Source: Dolomedes plantarius (taxonomy: Eukaryota > Arthropoda > Arachnida > Araneae > Dolomedidae). Taken from it: a DNA stretch of 64,000 bases. The notes under the pieces are model-generated. The model was not told where the DNA came from, searched no databases, and saw nothing but the letters and a program-made list of their open reading frames with translations. Positions 35,476 to 47,066 of the stretch are shown one piece after another; the first letter of the stretch is position 1, and each line of letters opens with the position of its first letter. The stretch covers positions 16,997,109 to 17,061,108 of the forward strand of contig OU015490.1 in NCBI GenBank assembly GCA_907164885.2. The letters run 5' to 3'. Made by a program: the position numbers and the translations under genes.

Positions 35476-35647
35476 AAGGCTAGTTTGAAGGGTTATTGTT
35501 AGGAGTTTTTCCTAAAATCAAAAAGCTTTAATACATGACTTGAAATGTACAGAGCTTTTCAGAAATTATCCTAAATTTTGCACAAGTACTAAAATTTCCC
35601 TTACCACTAAGAAATAGATAATTAATTTAAAAACAAACTTTCAGTAC

Positions 35648-35821
35648 CTCTTGTGTCGATGCTGCTTTCACTTCGTAGTGAATCAAAGGGGTATTCAATC
35701 ATGGCATCTGCCAAGCTCTCCTTCAGTTGTTCCTCCTTGCCTTTGTTAGGAGTTATGCTGGGACATGTGTCAGGCCAACTGCCACACACTTCAAGCATGC
35801 TTGGGAGTTGCTCAAAGCTCC
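35648..35821 (-). CDS. BCAS3: BCAS3, penultimate coding exon
   Basis: 174-bp exon from acceptor 'gaatctcctccag' to donor 'gtactg', phase 1 in and out. It encodes SFEQLPSMLEVCGSWPDTCP, then a charged segment with LKESLADAMIEYP, ending SESSIDTR. Human BCAS3 has the same order: a LLEVCGSWP block, a LRERLADAMAESP block and a SIETL-type block. This is the most recognisable part of the BCAS3 C-terminal region and secures the identification. BCAS3/rudhira is a beta-propeller protein linked to phagophores (with PHAF1) and to cytoskeleton and cell migration. The propeller lies upstream, outside the window. Confidence 0.93.
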
Positions 35822-37758
35822 CTGGAGGAGATTCAATTTCTATTTTATTATAAAATGAACTATAATAATAAAAACAGTTCTTTCCTTCAATTACTTTTTC
35901 AGAAGGACATGACTTCCTGATCACTTTTTTTTAACTTTTCCAGAAATTTTAATAGACAGAATTCTGGCAAATAAAAGTTCAAGAAAGGAGATTCAATAGC
36001 AAGTTAAGACATCTTTCAGCTTAAAAGAAACATTTTCCCATAATTTACATTAACGATAAAGATATAAAATTTTGAAGGCATTACATTTTTCCTCAAGATA
36101 AATTTTAAGAAAGAACTGGCACAAATTTAAGGTTGGGGAAAATTTTAAATAATTGCTCTGATATCATAGAAGCATGTATAACTCTTTCTTACGTAAAAAG
36201 AGAAAAACTAATTTTTTAACATTTTCTAAAAAATTATATTTTTTTAATACAATGACAGAAAAATTACCATTTTTTTACTCATGTAACTATAGATGCATGA
36301 TTTTTAAAATTCAAAGACAATGGCAAAAAGTAAAAAATAAATAAATAAAAGAAAAATAATTTTTATATTATTTAATTTTTTTTTAAACACAGCAGGCACT
36401 TTATCTTTCAACATTTGCCCAAGAAGCATTCATGAAAGACGTTGGTTGCTTACAATAGAGGCACCGTATAGGTAAACCAAGATCCCCCCTGGTTCAACCT
36501 TCATTTTGACCGAGCATCCCCAAGAGCAACATCTGGGGGGGGGGGGGGGGGGGGGATCGTACCTTCCTCACCCACTGACCTCATAGAAGGATTTTCCGGT
36601 CTACAGATTTAATGTGCCCTCATCCAGCCTAGACACAAAAGTATTTAATGGAGCTTGTCGGGATTCGATCCGAGCAACCCTCACCTAAAGCCAACACACT
36701 ACCACTAGGCTACCTCTGGCCCAAAAAGCAAAAATATAAAAGAGCATCTTAAGAAAAGTAGAAAGTCTATAAACCCAGTCAAAACCTTGCCTCCTATAAA
36801 CTATCCCATTCAAAAGTCAGCCAGGGTGCAGGACAGTGTTGTAGGTGATTTTTATCTGAATCTTCCCTAAGATCACATAGCTTTCAGAAGGGGTTAGAGG
36901 CCAGTTGAAATAGATAAAGATGTTTCAAAAAGCAATCATGCCCAATAGAAAGGCAGATTTCAGCCATTGCCCTTCTCTTTGGACAATATGGAATATTAAA
37001 AACTTGGTTCCATCCCATTTTATGGGAGTTTTTTCCGAGTAAATTCTGTAAAAGCTGATTTTAGAAGAACTTTATCATTAATCACTTTATGGTATTAAAG
37101 AGAATCTCTCAGATTTTTACACAAGCCCACCAGATGTTGTCCCTGGGGGTACTGCGTCAAAATTGTGGTGGGAAGAAAGTCAGCCTCCAACCCTTGTGGC
37201 ATGCAACAGTCAAGAGTTAAGCAGATTTTGACTCAGTTAGGATTTGTCTTACCACAATAATAACAACAGATTTTTGTAAAATTATAACAATAAAGCTGAC
37301 TTCTTGGGCAGAAAATTGAATTTATCATTCCCCAGGATTCCACAATGGCCATGGACCCATTGTAAAATTACCTCTTTGTTTTCGTTGATATACCTGAATT
37401 ACTATTTTTAGTTCCATCCTACATACTTAACTAATCTATTGAATCTGTTCTGGCATGGTACTAAAGAGTCTACAACAAAATTAAGGAGTTATTTAATAGC
37501 CCATTATAAAAACATTAAAATTTAAGAAATTTTAAAGATTTTTTTTCAGAACCTCATAAATTTAAAAATCCAGTATGACAGATTAATGCTATGTACAAAT
37601 GTATAAGAAAGGTAAAAATTCTGTAAAGTCAAATAAATGCCTACTAATTTATGAACAATAAAATGTAAAAATTTGTATCATCTCATTTAATATCATGTAC
37701 CATCAAAAAGGTATTCAAGCTACCAGTTCTAAAATATTCTTTAAATTAAACTTCTTAC
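35822..37758 (-). other. BCAS3 intron with SINE
   Basis: 1937-bp intron holding a tRNA-headed SINE (about 36440-36722) with a G run (36535-36555). No additional exon seen. Confidence 0.8.
36440..36722 (-). mobile_element. tRNA-headed SINE
   Basis: On the - strand the element begins 'gggccagaggtagcctagtg'. It has a tRNA-like A box (tagcctagtggtagtg) and, about 35 bp later, a B box (ggatcgaatcccg), i.e. a pol III promoter. The non-tRNA body includes a 21-base C run. The 3' part shares 'acctatacggtgcc' with the SINE at 45240. It is a tRNA-derived retroposon and not a functional tRNA gene. Confidence 0.75.
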
Positions 37759-37850
37759 CTGAACTTGCTTCTATAAACAGAAGGGATCCAGGTGATCCCG
37801 AGGAAGCCTGATGACTACCAGGCATTGCTACAGGATTGGACCTCGCTGGT
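37759..37850 (-). CDS. BCAS3: BCAS3 coding exon
   Basis: 92-bp exon from acceptor 'ttcttttcag' to donor 'gtaaga'. Two bases (AG) from the preceding exon complete Arg. It encodes PARSNPVAMPGSHQASSG, then SPGSLLFIEASS. This corresponds to the human SLRIQPVRSDPVSMPGS...IDAASG segment, a Ser/Pro-rich linker. It leaves one base (G) for the next exon. The exon lies after a 14.9-kb intron. Confidence 0.9.
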
Positions 37851-37981
37851 CTGAAAAGAAGAAGAGTGATTTGTTAAAGGCTAATCAAAATACAAGCCTT
37901 TTAAAAGCACATTTTTCTTTTATTATGTAAGATAAAATGCAAGGCTTTTCTAAGAATGCCTTAAGATGTATTCAATTTTTA

Positions 37982-38158
37982 ACGTAGGATTACGTTCCTC
38001 CATAACGGTCCTTCGGAAAGCACAATTTCAGAAGCTAAAACCGTCCATCCATTCGTCATCGCGAGTTATAATTTAGGCAGCGTGCCAAACCCAGTCTGTA
38101 TCGCTTCGACAAGCAGTAAACAGTTAAACAGAAAAGTACCAAAATGCGTTAAAAATTT

Positions 38159-38212
<54 letters not shown>

Positions 38213-38413
38213 CATATGTACATATATATATATATACATACATATGTACATATATATATATATATACACATATGTTCATATAGATATATATACACAGACA
38301 TATGTACATATATATATACATACATACGTACATATATATAGATACATATATACATAACACATACATACATATACACATACAAAAGAGGTAAGCAACATTA
38401 AGTAATCCTACGT
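37982..38413. mobile_element. TA-flanked MITE containing TA microsatellite
   Basis: The ends 'acgtaggattac' (37982) and 'gtaatcctacgt' (38413) form a perfect 12-bp inverted repeat, with TA on both outer sides (37980-37981, 38414-38415). Much of the interior is a (TA)n/(TATG)n microsatellite (38161-38380). The TA flank suggests the Tc1/mariner/pogo superfamily. Confidence 0.75.
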
Positions 38414-39942
38414 TAATAACCCGAGGTAGTTTTGTTAGAAGAGACTACCTGAAATTTTTTTCACATAATGCATACTGTGAAGAAAGTCTTTGAAGCTAAC
38501 AATACCTCCCATAATCACGATAAGTAGTCAAGTAAGTAGATCCTGTTATAATCAAGTAAGAAAAATGTCAGCCTAAAAGCATAGCAATGTGAGTTTGATC
38601 CTTGATAATAACAGATGTCATTAAAATATGATACCAAAGTACCATTTTTAAGTCTCATTCAGAATATTCAATCCCCTTTCCAAGGGGAAACAGCATATTT
38701 AACTGTTTTTTTTAGAAGTACCCAAAATGTTTATAGAAACTTAGATAATATTTACTTTTCAATTTAACTGTCCATATTCTGTCCCAGAATAAAAATAGGA
38801 GGAGATATTGCTTATCTATAATCCATAGAGTTGCCCATAATTTTTTTTTCATTTAGGGCTGTGAAACAAGACTAAAAATCTCATCACACATTACTTATTA
38901 TTACGGAATACATTACAATCTCAATATACATTATTTCCTTAATTCACACTTTTAACAAAATAGAACAAAGGGGGTTAAACTCCCTAATTTATTCCCATTT
39001 CCTTTTATATATTTTTCTTCCCTGGAGAAGAAGTGGTCAAATGTTTAAGAAATTTTCGAGTACCTCAAATTTTTCCATGAGTTTTTAAAATTTCATCGAA
39101 GTGATAGCTTTTGAAATATCTTTTAATAAATATGTATTTCCTACAATGAATCAAAAGGTATCTGTCTATCCACAGATATTGAAATTCAATTATAATAATT
39201 AGTGTTTATTTAATAAAGTATTAATTATAAAAACAATATATTGCTCTTATTTTAAAAATGCCAAATCTAATATAAATATTGATATTCTAACCACAATTCA
39301 GTTCTAATTATACTATGGCCCCAGTAGATTTTTATAAAAATATTGCTTTTTTAATGATACATAGATCACTTATGCACTGAAAACAAAGCAGCCTCTTAAC
39401 CAGTGATTTTGTAAACAGTGGTAAAGAGGATATTTTATTTTCACCATGCAAAATCTCTCTTACTGGATCAAAATTAGAATCAAGATAATATCAGATGTAT
39501 CAGGATTCTTTGTGATAATCTCTCCTTTAAATGTAAAAAAGATTTAAATAACTTTTTCACCTCCTACACAGTTTTATGCATCATGTAGATATGTAAGCAT
39601 CCATTAATGTGATAAATATAGAAATTCAAAAGGATATTTACACAGATAACACTTGTAACAAGGGTATTCTTAACAGGAACATAGCGGCAGAAAGGTTACA
39701 TCAAACTAAACTATAGAACATTTTACAAAATAAATCCCTGCTCATGAAAATGTTAATCTGGTTTATAATGTGAATAATATTAACATAATCAATACATTTA
39801 TAGTGCTACATGCTGCCCATTATTCCTTCCCTTAAGTATTTTTCATACAGTGTGACAATGGATTCTACTTTCAATTTTACCATGTTTGTCAGAATTCAGT
39901 TAGATAAACTTCTTCAAAACCAAACACACATGTACACATACA

Positions 39943-39946
<4 letters not shown>

Positions 39947-39977
<31 letters not shown>
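39947..39977. repeat. (TA)n microsatellite
   Basis: A TA tract with (CA)n borders, 25 bp left of a Tigger-like MITE. Confidence 0.9.
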
Positions 39978-39984
<7 letters not shown>

Positions 39985-40002
39985 TGTATATATATGTATA
40001 TG

Positions 40003-40174
40003 CAGTTGATTCCAGTTAATCGGACCACACCGGGACACGATCATTTTGGTCCTAATAACCGGCTGGCGAATAATATTAGGCTTATGCAATAGGACTTGTT
40101 TTGGTTCTTTAGGATTCAGTCCGAATAAGCAGCTAGTCTGATTTACCGGTGGTCCAATTAACCGGATTCGACTG
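40003..40174. mobile_element. pogo/Tigger-like MITE, longer copy
   Basis: The terminal repeats 'cagttgattccagttaatc' and '...aattaaccggattcgactg' match the element at 22901-23029. The first 70 bp also match internally (for example 'gatcattttggt.ctaataac.ggctgg'). The right flank is TA and the left is TG after a (TA)n(TATG)n stretch. Non-coding. Confidence 0.82.
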
Positions 40175-40196
40175 TACACGTGTAGACATACACATT

Positions 40197-40366
40197 CAGT
40201 GGAACCTTGATTGATTGTTTTTAAAGGGGCCTATTGCACTGAACAATACATGCAGGAAAACTATAGATGCAGGAACATAACAAAGAAATATTATTGGGAC
40301 TGGATGAAGTAAATAATACATATGGGAAAATGATGGTTCGAGGAAATATTGATCAAGGTGCCACTA
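40197..40366. mobile_element. Tigger-like MITE
   Basis: It starts 'cagtggaaccttgat' and ends 'atcaaggtgccacta', giving an imperfect inverted repeat. The left end resembles the fragment at 4396. It lies 22 bp right of the MITE 40003-40174. Confidence 0.6.
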
Positions 40367-41490
40367 TATATTCATATATACATGTATACACACACACACA
40401 TACATACATATAACAAAACCAATTCATTACTTATGGGGAAAAAAACTAAAGATTATGGTTTCAATCTGAAAAAAAAAAGTTAGAAAAGCAATATTTTTGA
40501 AGGAAAGGTTTAAAACCCGAAGTCATTAATTTACACAGATATTGAAAATATCTTCAGAATTATATATTAAGCAGCATTTCAACAGGTAATTGGCTTTGTT
40601 TCACGATGAACAGAATTCTTGCAGGATGTGACCCACATTGAAAATTCATTAGTTCTCATGTCCCCCTCTTATTTGAAATCCATATAAAAGAGTTAATTTT
40701 AAGAGTTAAGTTTCTCTCTCTAATTTGATCAATATTCACAGCTCTATTTCACAATGATTACTATCACCCTTTAATGACATACCAACTGAATGTTTATAAC
40801 ATTGAGCTAATTCACTGACCTGCAGGTTAAACATGAGTTAGGAACTGGCATGATCATAAAGCAGTTGTATGTGTGGACCTATGTTTTCTTTAATTGTGGA
40901 CATTATAACATGGGACAGCTGATGAACTTCATAAAAGAAGCTATTTAACACATGGAACTACATTTACTCTTTTACCATGAGCTTTAGGTAGTTTTAGCGA
41001 TATAAAGCTCTGAATACAAAATACCATCTTATCCTGTAACTCTTAACCAGTTTTGTAAGAATGCAGGAGAAGAACTGGTGTGAATTATTTACAATATAAA
41101 AATACTAAACAACAAAATATGGCTACAATTAAAGCAAAGCTGTCTGAGCATGTTCTGCTTTCTCCCTGCTATATAGTGTTGACTATGCGATGAAATAAGA
41201 TATAAATTATCAGAATAAATTTTGAAGATATCTTTTTGAAATAAATTTTTTAATTTATTAAGGTTTTCAATTTCTAAATCAGCTTCCAGTGAGAATAATG
41301 ATAAATTTAATGGTAAATTGCACAAAACTTTTTTCCTACTTGAAGTTTTGATTAATACCACTAAATTTTAAAGATATATATACCTTGTAAGACTTCATAC
41401 AGTTTGGTAATGCAAAGTTAATTGAAGTATATATGTGACAAATTAGTAATTAATTTCCATTTAAGAAGTATATTGTATAATACCCAGTCT
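40367..41490 (-). other. BCAS3 intron, nothing recognised
   Basis: Intronic AT-rich sequence. ORF 41089-41361 has no domain I recognise and no splice evidence. Confidence 0.4.
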
Positions 41491-41498
41491 TTCTCAGA

Positions 41499-41696
41499 CA
41501 GTGGTGCACCCAGGATTTTTTCTTGGGGGGAGGGGAGGCGAGATGAACAGATAGATATTTATAATGAATGGGGGGGGGGGGCCAGATGAATGGATAAAAA
41601 TATTTATAATGCAAAATCAATATTCATAATGCAATTTCTATTTCTTTGGGGGGGGGGGGGGGCAGGGCCCCTTGGTACCCTCTGAGTGTGCCACTC
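41499..41696. mobile_element. hAT MITE with ttctcaga duplication
   Basis: 198 bp with ends 'cagtggtgcacccagg' and '...tctgagtgtgccactc', flanked by exact ttctcaga at 41491-41498 and 41697-41704. It contains three poly-G tracts. Confidence 0.85.
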
Positions 41697-41985
41697 TTCT
41701 CAGAAAATTACTGTAAAAGATAGTGGACCTATCTCAGAGAAAAATTAGTAATTATGGTTATGCATTTTGTCTAACATTCCGCACATTTGATTACAAAATA
41801 TGGGCAGAAAATTAGTACATTCTGCATGCACAACTGATTTTTCTAAAAACAGTTGAAATATAAGTATTTATTAATAACTGCTCAGTTTTTCAGTACCTGA
41901 AACTTATAGTTAGTTAGTTTAGTGAATAGGTTAAAATAGACCCTTGTACATTCACTAAAACAGATAAGCTCAGTTCAAATTCTGA

Positions 41986-42149
41986 AAGGGGGGGGGGGAG
42001 ACTTCACGATCCAAGCCTTAAATCTTTTCATAGTGAATACTTTAATACTCCCCTTTACCCCCCCCCCCCCCCCAAAAAAAAAAAAAAAAAAAAAAAAACT
42101 AGGCTGGTGTTTGAGGTATACACTCTTTTTTTTTTGGGGGGGGGGGGAA
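41986..42149. repeat. Cluster of G, C, A and T homopolymer runs
   Basis: Runs occur in order G (about 41989), C followed by A (about 42059-42099), then T followed by G (about 42126-42147). The C-A block and the T-G block are inverted with respect to each other. Confidence 0.8.
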
Positions 42150-42489
42150 GGTGCAATACTAGATATAGACTTTTAATAACAAAGAGTAAGAGAGAGAGTC
42201 AATTTTAAATGGCTAGAAACAGCCCCTACTACCCAAAGGATCCAAACCTGCATTCTCAAATTGCTAGGCACTTTAGCATAGCAAACTGTTGACAAGAGTG
42301 ACATTTTCAAATGGCATACTGTAGATTTATTTGGGCAGATTACTTACAAAAGATCAGCTTAGAATGAACAACTTTCTATGAACAAGTGCTTTGTAGTTTT
42401 GTGCCATGCTGAAAAACCACAAAGTTCAACTATCCCTTAACAACTGCAAACGTGGTGGAGAAAATTCAAGACCTCAGACTGTATTTCTT

Positions 42490-43290
42490 AGTAGTAATAA
42501 CTATAACTAGTAAAATGTAAATAATCCAACAGAGAAAGATAATTCAAACAATGTAAATAATTCAACACAAAATAATATACATAAAGAAGGCAAAGGCAGC
42601 CGAACAAATTAGCAGAAAAACTATCCTAGCGTTGAAAAATTTTAACTTTTCAATAAAAGATTGCGAATTTGCAAGAAATCCTCATACTGAAAAAAGACAA
42701 TTATAACTAGTAAAATGTAAATAATTCAACAGAGAAAGATAATTACTAACAGGAAGAATGCAGACAAAATAAACAGAAATCCTGCATTTAAGAGCTAAAC
42801 GCACCATAAATGCAAGATTCTGTAGCAGTAAAAGAACTAAATCATATAATGGTGCAACCGACCGGTCTCTTCATCAGGAGGCCTAACCTAATCAGTTACC
42901 TAAAGAGAGAACTTTCTGAATAGGATGCAGGTATAACCAAAAGACATCCCAAGGCCTCGAGATCCCCAATGAAACAGATAGTGAAATCAAAAGAAAATAA
43001 ACAGAAATCCTGCACTTAAGAGCTAAACATACCATAAATGCAAGATTTTGTAACAGTAAAAATAATTGAAACAGATAGTGAAATCAAACTCTTTCTCTGT
43101 TGAATTATTTACATTTTACTAGTTATAATTGTCTTTTTTCAGTATAAGGATTTGTTGCAACTGTGCAATCTTCTATTGAAAAGTTAAAATTTTTTCAATG
43201 CTAGGATAGTTTTTCTGTTAATTTGTTCGGCTGTCTATGCCTTCTTTATGTATATTATTTTGTGTTGAATTATTTACATTGTTCGAATTT
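42490..43290. repeat. Foldback repeat with internal direct repeats
   Basis: The left arm (about 42490-42740) and right arm (about 43089-43290) are inverted copies of roughly 200 bp. Shared landmarks are 'aactagtaaaatgtaaataa', 'gccgaacaaatta', 'aaaaactatcctagc' and 'ttacattgtt' in mirror order. The spacer carries a direct repeat of about 68 bp (42767-42832 and 42993-43062; 'aaataaacagaaatcctgca') and another of about 22 bp ('gaaacagatagtgaaatcaa'). 'accggtctcttcatcaggag' lies between. The mix of direct and inverted terminal-like repeats recalls Penelope-like retroelements, but no reverse transcriptase is present. Confidence 0.7.
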
Positions 43291-45136
43291 GTAGTAATAA
43301 CTACTCAACTATATGTTGAATAGCCATCACAACTTAGTAATAAAAGACTGAAATGTTATAGCTATACTCAATTTTCTTTTTCTCTCCTTAATTATTTTAG
43401 TAAAATGCATGGGTATATATAAACCAAGAAAAGAAGGCAATACGGTAGGAATAGTTTAATGAAAACAACACAAGACAGTGTTAAAGAACTCTAATATTTA
43501 CATATGTACATAAAATCCATTTAGCAACAAAATCTTGGCTTCAGTCCACACAACAATAACATATGCATAATACAGCAATATGGCTTTTTCGGCAACATAT
43601 TATTGAAACTATTTTATCACACAAATATGCACAGCTAATAGCCAAATATACAAACAGAAAGCATAATAAACTGGTAAAATTTATAGGCCACCAGATATAG
43701 GGACTTTTGTTGACAAAATATTTGGCAACTTTAAGCCATCTTTTCCAGAACACACATTTTAACAATTCAGAAAAATAGAAGCCAATTGCAAAATTAAAAA
43801 AATATATACATTTCTAAAGCTCTATAAGTTCATACTTTTTATATAAAAATAATTGAAAATATAACACCCATCCCATTATGCATTTAAAAGCAAGTGTGAA
43901 AAGCATACATCTCTGACATGTTTATCTGGCAGCCATAGACTGTATTAACAGAGTCAGCAGAAATGACTATGAGCAAATTTCACACAATTTTATAAATTTC
44001 ATTGCTTAAAAATGTAACAGAATATAGTTCTTTGAAGCAAGAGATAATTACAGACCTTAACTTGTATCTTAGCATACCAGCAAATATATGTACTGTATTT
44101 CGCTAAAAACAAGATGCATTGTACTATTCCTGATTTATGACTAATTCGACTAAACTATGTGATGATACACATATCTATGAATAAATCATACTTGTAAACT
44201 AATTTACTAAAGAACATAGAGAAGTAAAAAAAAGGGCCATATTATTTGAATTGTAAAATTTTAGAAAATCTTGATCAAACCAGTTAAAAACAATTGCTGG
44301 TTAATATTGACTCTCATGTTTTAAAATTATTCAGAGGCATTTTACTTGAATATACATAGCATGAGAATTTACTTTTATAGGCATGAGATACTCATAATTT
44401 CAGTAACTTTACCCTAAAATCAATGCACAGCTGTTAGATAATGAAGCCAAAAATGCAAGCTTCTCAGAACTACCTATCCAATCAAAGAAACATGGAATAC
44501 TTATCATGATATTCAAGAAATCATTGGAATCTTAGAACAGTGATTTTAAATAAATATGTCTAAGTACGCACACACATATACATATACACATACATATAGC
44601 GCCTGGGGCATCCTAGTGGTTCACCAATTCAGCACTGAGGGTGATTTAGAATCCTGACAAGTACCCCCCCCCCCCCCCCCTAAAAGCTTGTTTAGTTGGT
44701 TAAAGCCCTGTATAAAAGAATGCATATTATTTTCTTCTATTAATAATGAATCCTTGTATATTAATATCATTAACAATATGGTAGCACTAAGGCTGCTGTT
44801 GTAGATCCCCTCTAATTTAAATCGGTAAATTGATCCAAAACACTGACTTAGACAATTCAAGAATAATGTAATCAGCAAATGATATGCAAGACAGTTTGGA
44901 AAACAATACAATAAAATAATATTTATAAAATGCCTCAAGGACAAATTTTAAAATGTTATGAAATCCTGGCTGAGCCAAAAGAATAGGGATCTTAAAGAAC
45001 ACAATATAGATGCATTTCCAGATGGAACAGATCTATTTAACTGTTACTGACTTTCTCTACATGTCTTTAGACAAAAAAATATCAATTTTATAATAACTGA
45101 ATATTTTTTCTAATTTTTCTTACTATGAAGTAATAA
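43291..45136 (-). other. BCAS3 intron, nothing recognised
   Basis: Apart from a C run at 44665-44680 and short TACA repeats near 44570-44597, no feature is recognised. Confidence 0.4.
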
Positions 45137-45239
45137 AGGGTGATTCACTCAGAAGAGGCCCCAAGTTTTCCATAATAATCTCACTAGGATAAAGCAATCT
45201 GAACCCAAAATACACTATAAACCTTGATATATGTGTAAT

Positions 45240-45586
45240 ATGGGCATGGTGGCCCAGTTGGCAAAAGCAGCAAGCCAGTGATCTGAATGTCACTGGTTCG
45301 ATGCCTGTTGCTCACAAATCCACCGCTGTGTACACTAACGGCAGCTGGTGCACGAAAAATCTGTCATGGCTGCAATGTCCTCCAAGTTCTCAAATTTACC
45401 TCTGGAGGTGTGGGGTCAAGTGTACCGGTCTCGTCACTTGACTCAGTTCTAAATTACAGAACCGGCTTGTAGGGGGTAGTGCTGGCTACCTATACGGTGC
45501 CCCCTTAGATGAATGGCTAGCAGTCTTGCGGTGTACATACAGGCAAATGTCTAGCTACAAATGCCTCAGTGTTCAAAACAAAAAAT
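45240..45586 (+). mobile_element. tRNA-headed SINE with 13-bp target duplication
   Basis: An A-box-like 'tggcccagttggcaaaagc' lies near the start and a B-box-like 'ggttcgatgcc' follows near 45295. The body includes 'ctccaagttctcaaatttac' and 'tacctatacggtgcc', and there is an A-rich tail. It is flanked by a perfect 13-bp duplication atatatgtgtaat (45227-45239 and 45587-45599). It is inserted in the transposon 45137-46557. A second copy is at 53094-53375 on the other strand. Confidence 0.88.
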
Positions 45587-45639
45587 ATATATGTGTAATT
45601 GATTGCATTACATGGGAATGTTGTAAGTGATCTTCGTTT

Positions 45640-46500
45640 TCTGCCAAACAAATTTCGATGCGACGTTCTATATTCCTAAACGTATTGCCAAGGATGTCAG
45701 GGGAAACAGCAGAAATTTCCCTTCACATCTTCCACAGTGCAAGGCTTGTTCTGATGGAATTTTACCAAATGAGGAAGTCTGGTGACATAGGTTCATTGGG
45801 AAAATGTTGTCTCTTGTTGTCTGTGAAAAATGATGTCCCGCCTTCTCTCTCTAGATGTTTCATTGACAGACTTAAACACGATTGGACATTTATGGACCAT
45901 TTGATAGGGAGATACCAGGAAACATTCCCCGCCTCCAAGAAATAAATGCAGATTGACCCAGTCTTTCTAGACCAAAATAATGTTTTCTGTCTAGTTACAA
46001 ATGTGGTGAAACCTTTTTTTTCTTGAAGAATCCCATCTGAACTGGATATCTTTTGAAAACCAAGATCATACCAATCAGGAAATGGTAAAGAATGCATAAA
46101 GCCTACCACAGGAAGTCTGGTGACCTCAGTTGCTGAAAATGGACTCTATTTCTGCCATGCTCATTGTTGAAGTGTGACACTTCCCTGCATCTTTCTGAAA
46201 TAACCTTCCGTCACCTCACGATCATCCAGTTGATTCATGAACTGTTCAAAAATGTCCAGGTACACATCGGTATCAAAGAAAATGGGGCCTATGATGTGCA
46301 ACCGACACATCAAGCACTACACACCCACTTTTTGATCATGGAGCTGTGTTTGGTGAGTGCCAAAGGTATTTTCAGTGTCCTATATATGGATATTTTGGGA
46401 GTTAACATAACCCCAAAAATGAAACCCTGCATCATCCAAGAACACTATCATGTGATGTGCCATCTACTGAGGAAAACACTGTATGCAGTTTCGTCCATGT
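45640..46500 (-). pseudogene. Transposase remnant, mariner/IS630-like
   Basis: - strand translation across frames shows VWCLMSAHRIIGPIFFDT-like and YFQKDAGKCHTSTMS-like blocks, then MSPDFLIW, and near the C-terminus EISAVSPDILGNTFRNIE with a CLAENEDHL-like tail. This order (QDGAxCHTS...RSPDLTPPDFFLW...NIPxxxLRRVxxNxxxRxxxCI) is that of a widespread arthropod IS630-Tc1-mariner-type transposase with an N-terminal DUF4817-like helix-turn-helix. Many stops and frameshifts are present, and the expected Gln-Asp is Lys-Asp here. The N-terminal part is unclear. Confidence 0.65.
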
Positions 46501-46795
46501 TGCTTCATTTTAGCATTATTACAGAATATCCGGGGCCTCTCTAGAGTGAATCACCCTATATAACTAACTGTAAAGCTAACAGCAAACTTTGAAAATTACT
46601 TTTATAGTAGTTTAAAAGCTCATTTTAAGTCCACCAATCACCAGACAATATCAATCTCCAGCACAACTAATACAGGTCAAGCATACACCTTCATATTTCA
46701 GGATAAAAAAATTTAAAAAAAATCACATGCCCACAGCTGTATCATGGTACTAACAACCTTTCCTTCACACCAAAATTACAAGAAATTTTATAAAT

Positions 46796-47058
46796 CAGGG
46801 GAGGACAATTGTTTTGGCCAGGGGCCACTTTGTGTAGGTGGAGGTTAGCGGAGGGCCGCACCTTTTAAAATTATTGCATTTATCAGTTAACTTTGCATTC
46901 CAGAAAAGGTATAAATTGTGTCATAAAAATCAATAAATTAAACAAAATATTGGCAGTTTTTTCTGGCTGTCCAGATTTTTCTGGGTGTCTTGGCGGGCCA
47001 CAAAAAAAATCTATAATGGGCCACATGTGGCCTGCGGGCCGCTATTTGCCCACCCCTG
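46796..47058. mobile_element. hAT MITE with ttataaat duplication
   Basis: 263 bp with ends 'caggggaggacaattg' and '...tatttgcccacccctg', flanked by exact ttataaat at 46788-46795 and 47059-47066. Non-coding. The target fits nnnTAnnn. Confidence 0.9.
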
Positions 47059-47066
47059 TTATAAAT

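Larger units (their letters stand above)
33992..35647 (-). other. BCAS3 intron with hAT element and tandem repeats
   Basis: 1656-bp intron. It contains the hAT element at 34470-34938 and a threefold repeat of about 78 bp at 35239-35475. Confidence 0.8.
45137..46557 (-). mobile_element. IS630-superfamily DNA transposon, with nested SINE
   Basis: The terminal inverted repeats 'agggtgattcactc' at 45137 and 'gagtgaatcaccct' ending at 46557 are extended by 'agaagaggcccc' against 'ggggcctctct'. It is about 1.42 kb including a nested 347-bp SINE. The transposase relic on the - strand is broken. Confidence 0.8.

Noticed and set aside
35653..35853. + strand ORF of 66 residues over the BCAS3 exon
   Set aside because: Antisense shadow. 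The - strand frame matches BCAS3 and closes splice phases.
36661..36722. Possible tRNA gene on the - strand
   Set aside because: A and B boxes are present, but the sequence continues into a long SINE body, and I could not draw a complete cloverleaf. It is treated as a SINE head.
42840..42900. Hammerhead ribozyme in the foldback repeat
   Set aside because: A CTGATGA core is visible on the - strand, but no properly spaced GAAA and closing stem could be found by eye.
45287..45472. ORF of 61 residues
   Set aside because: It lies wholly inside the SINE, which is non-coding.
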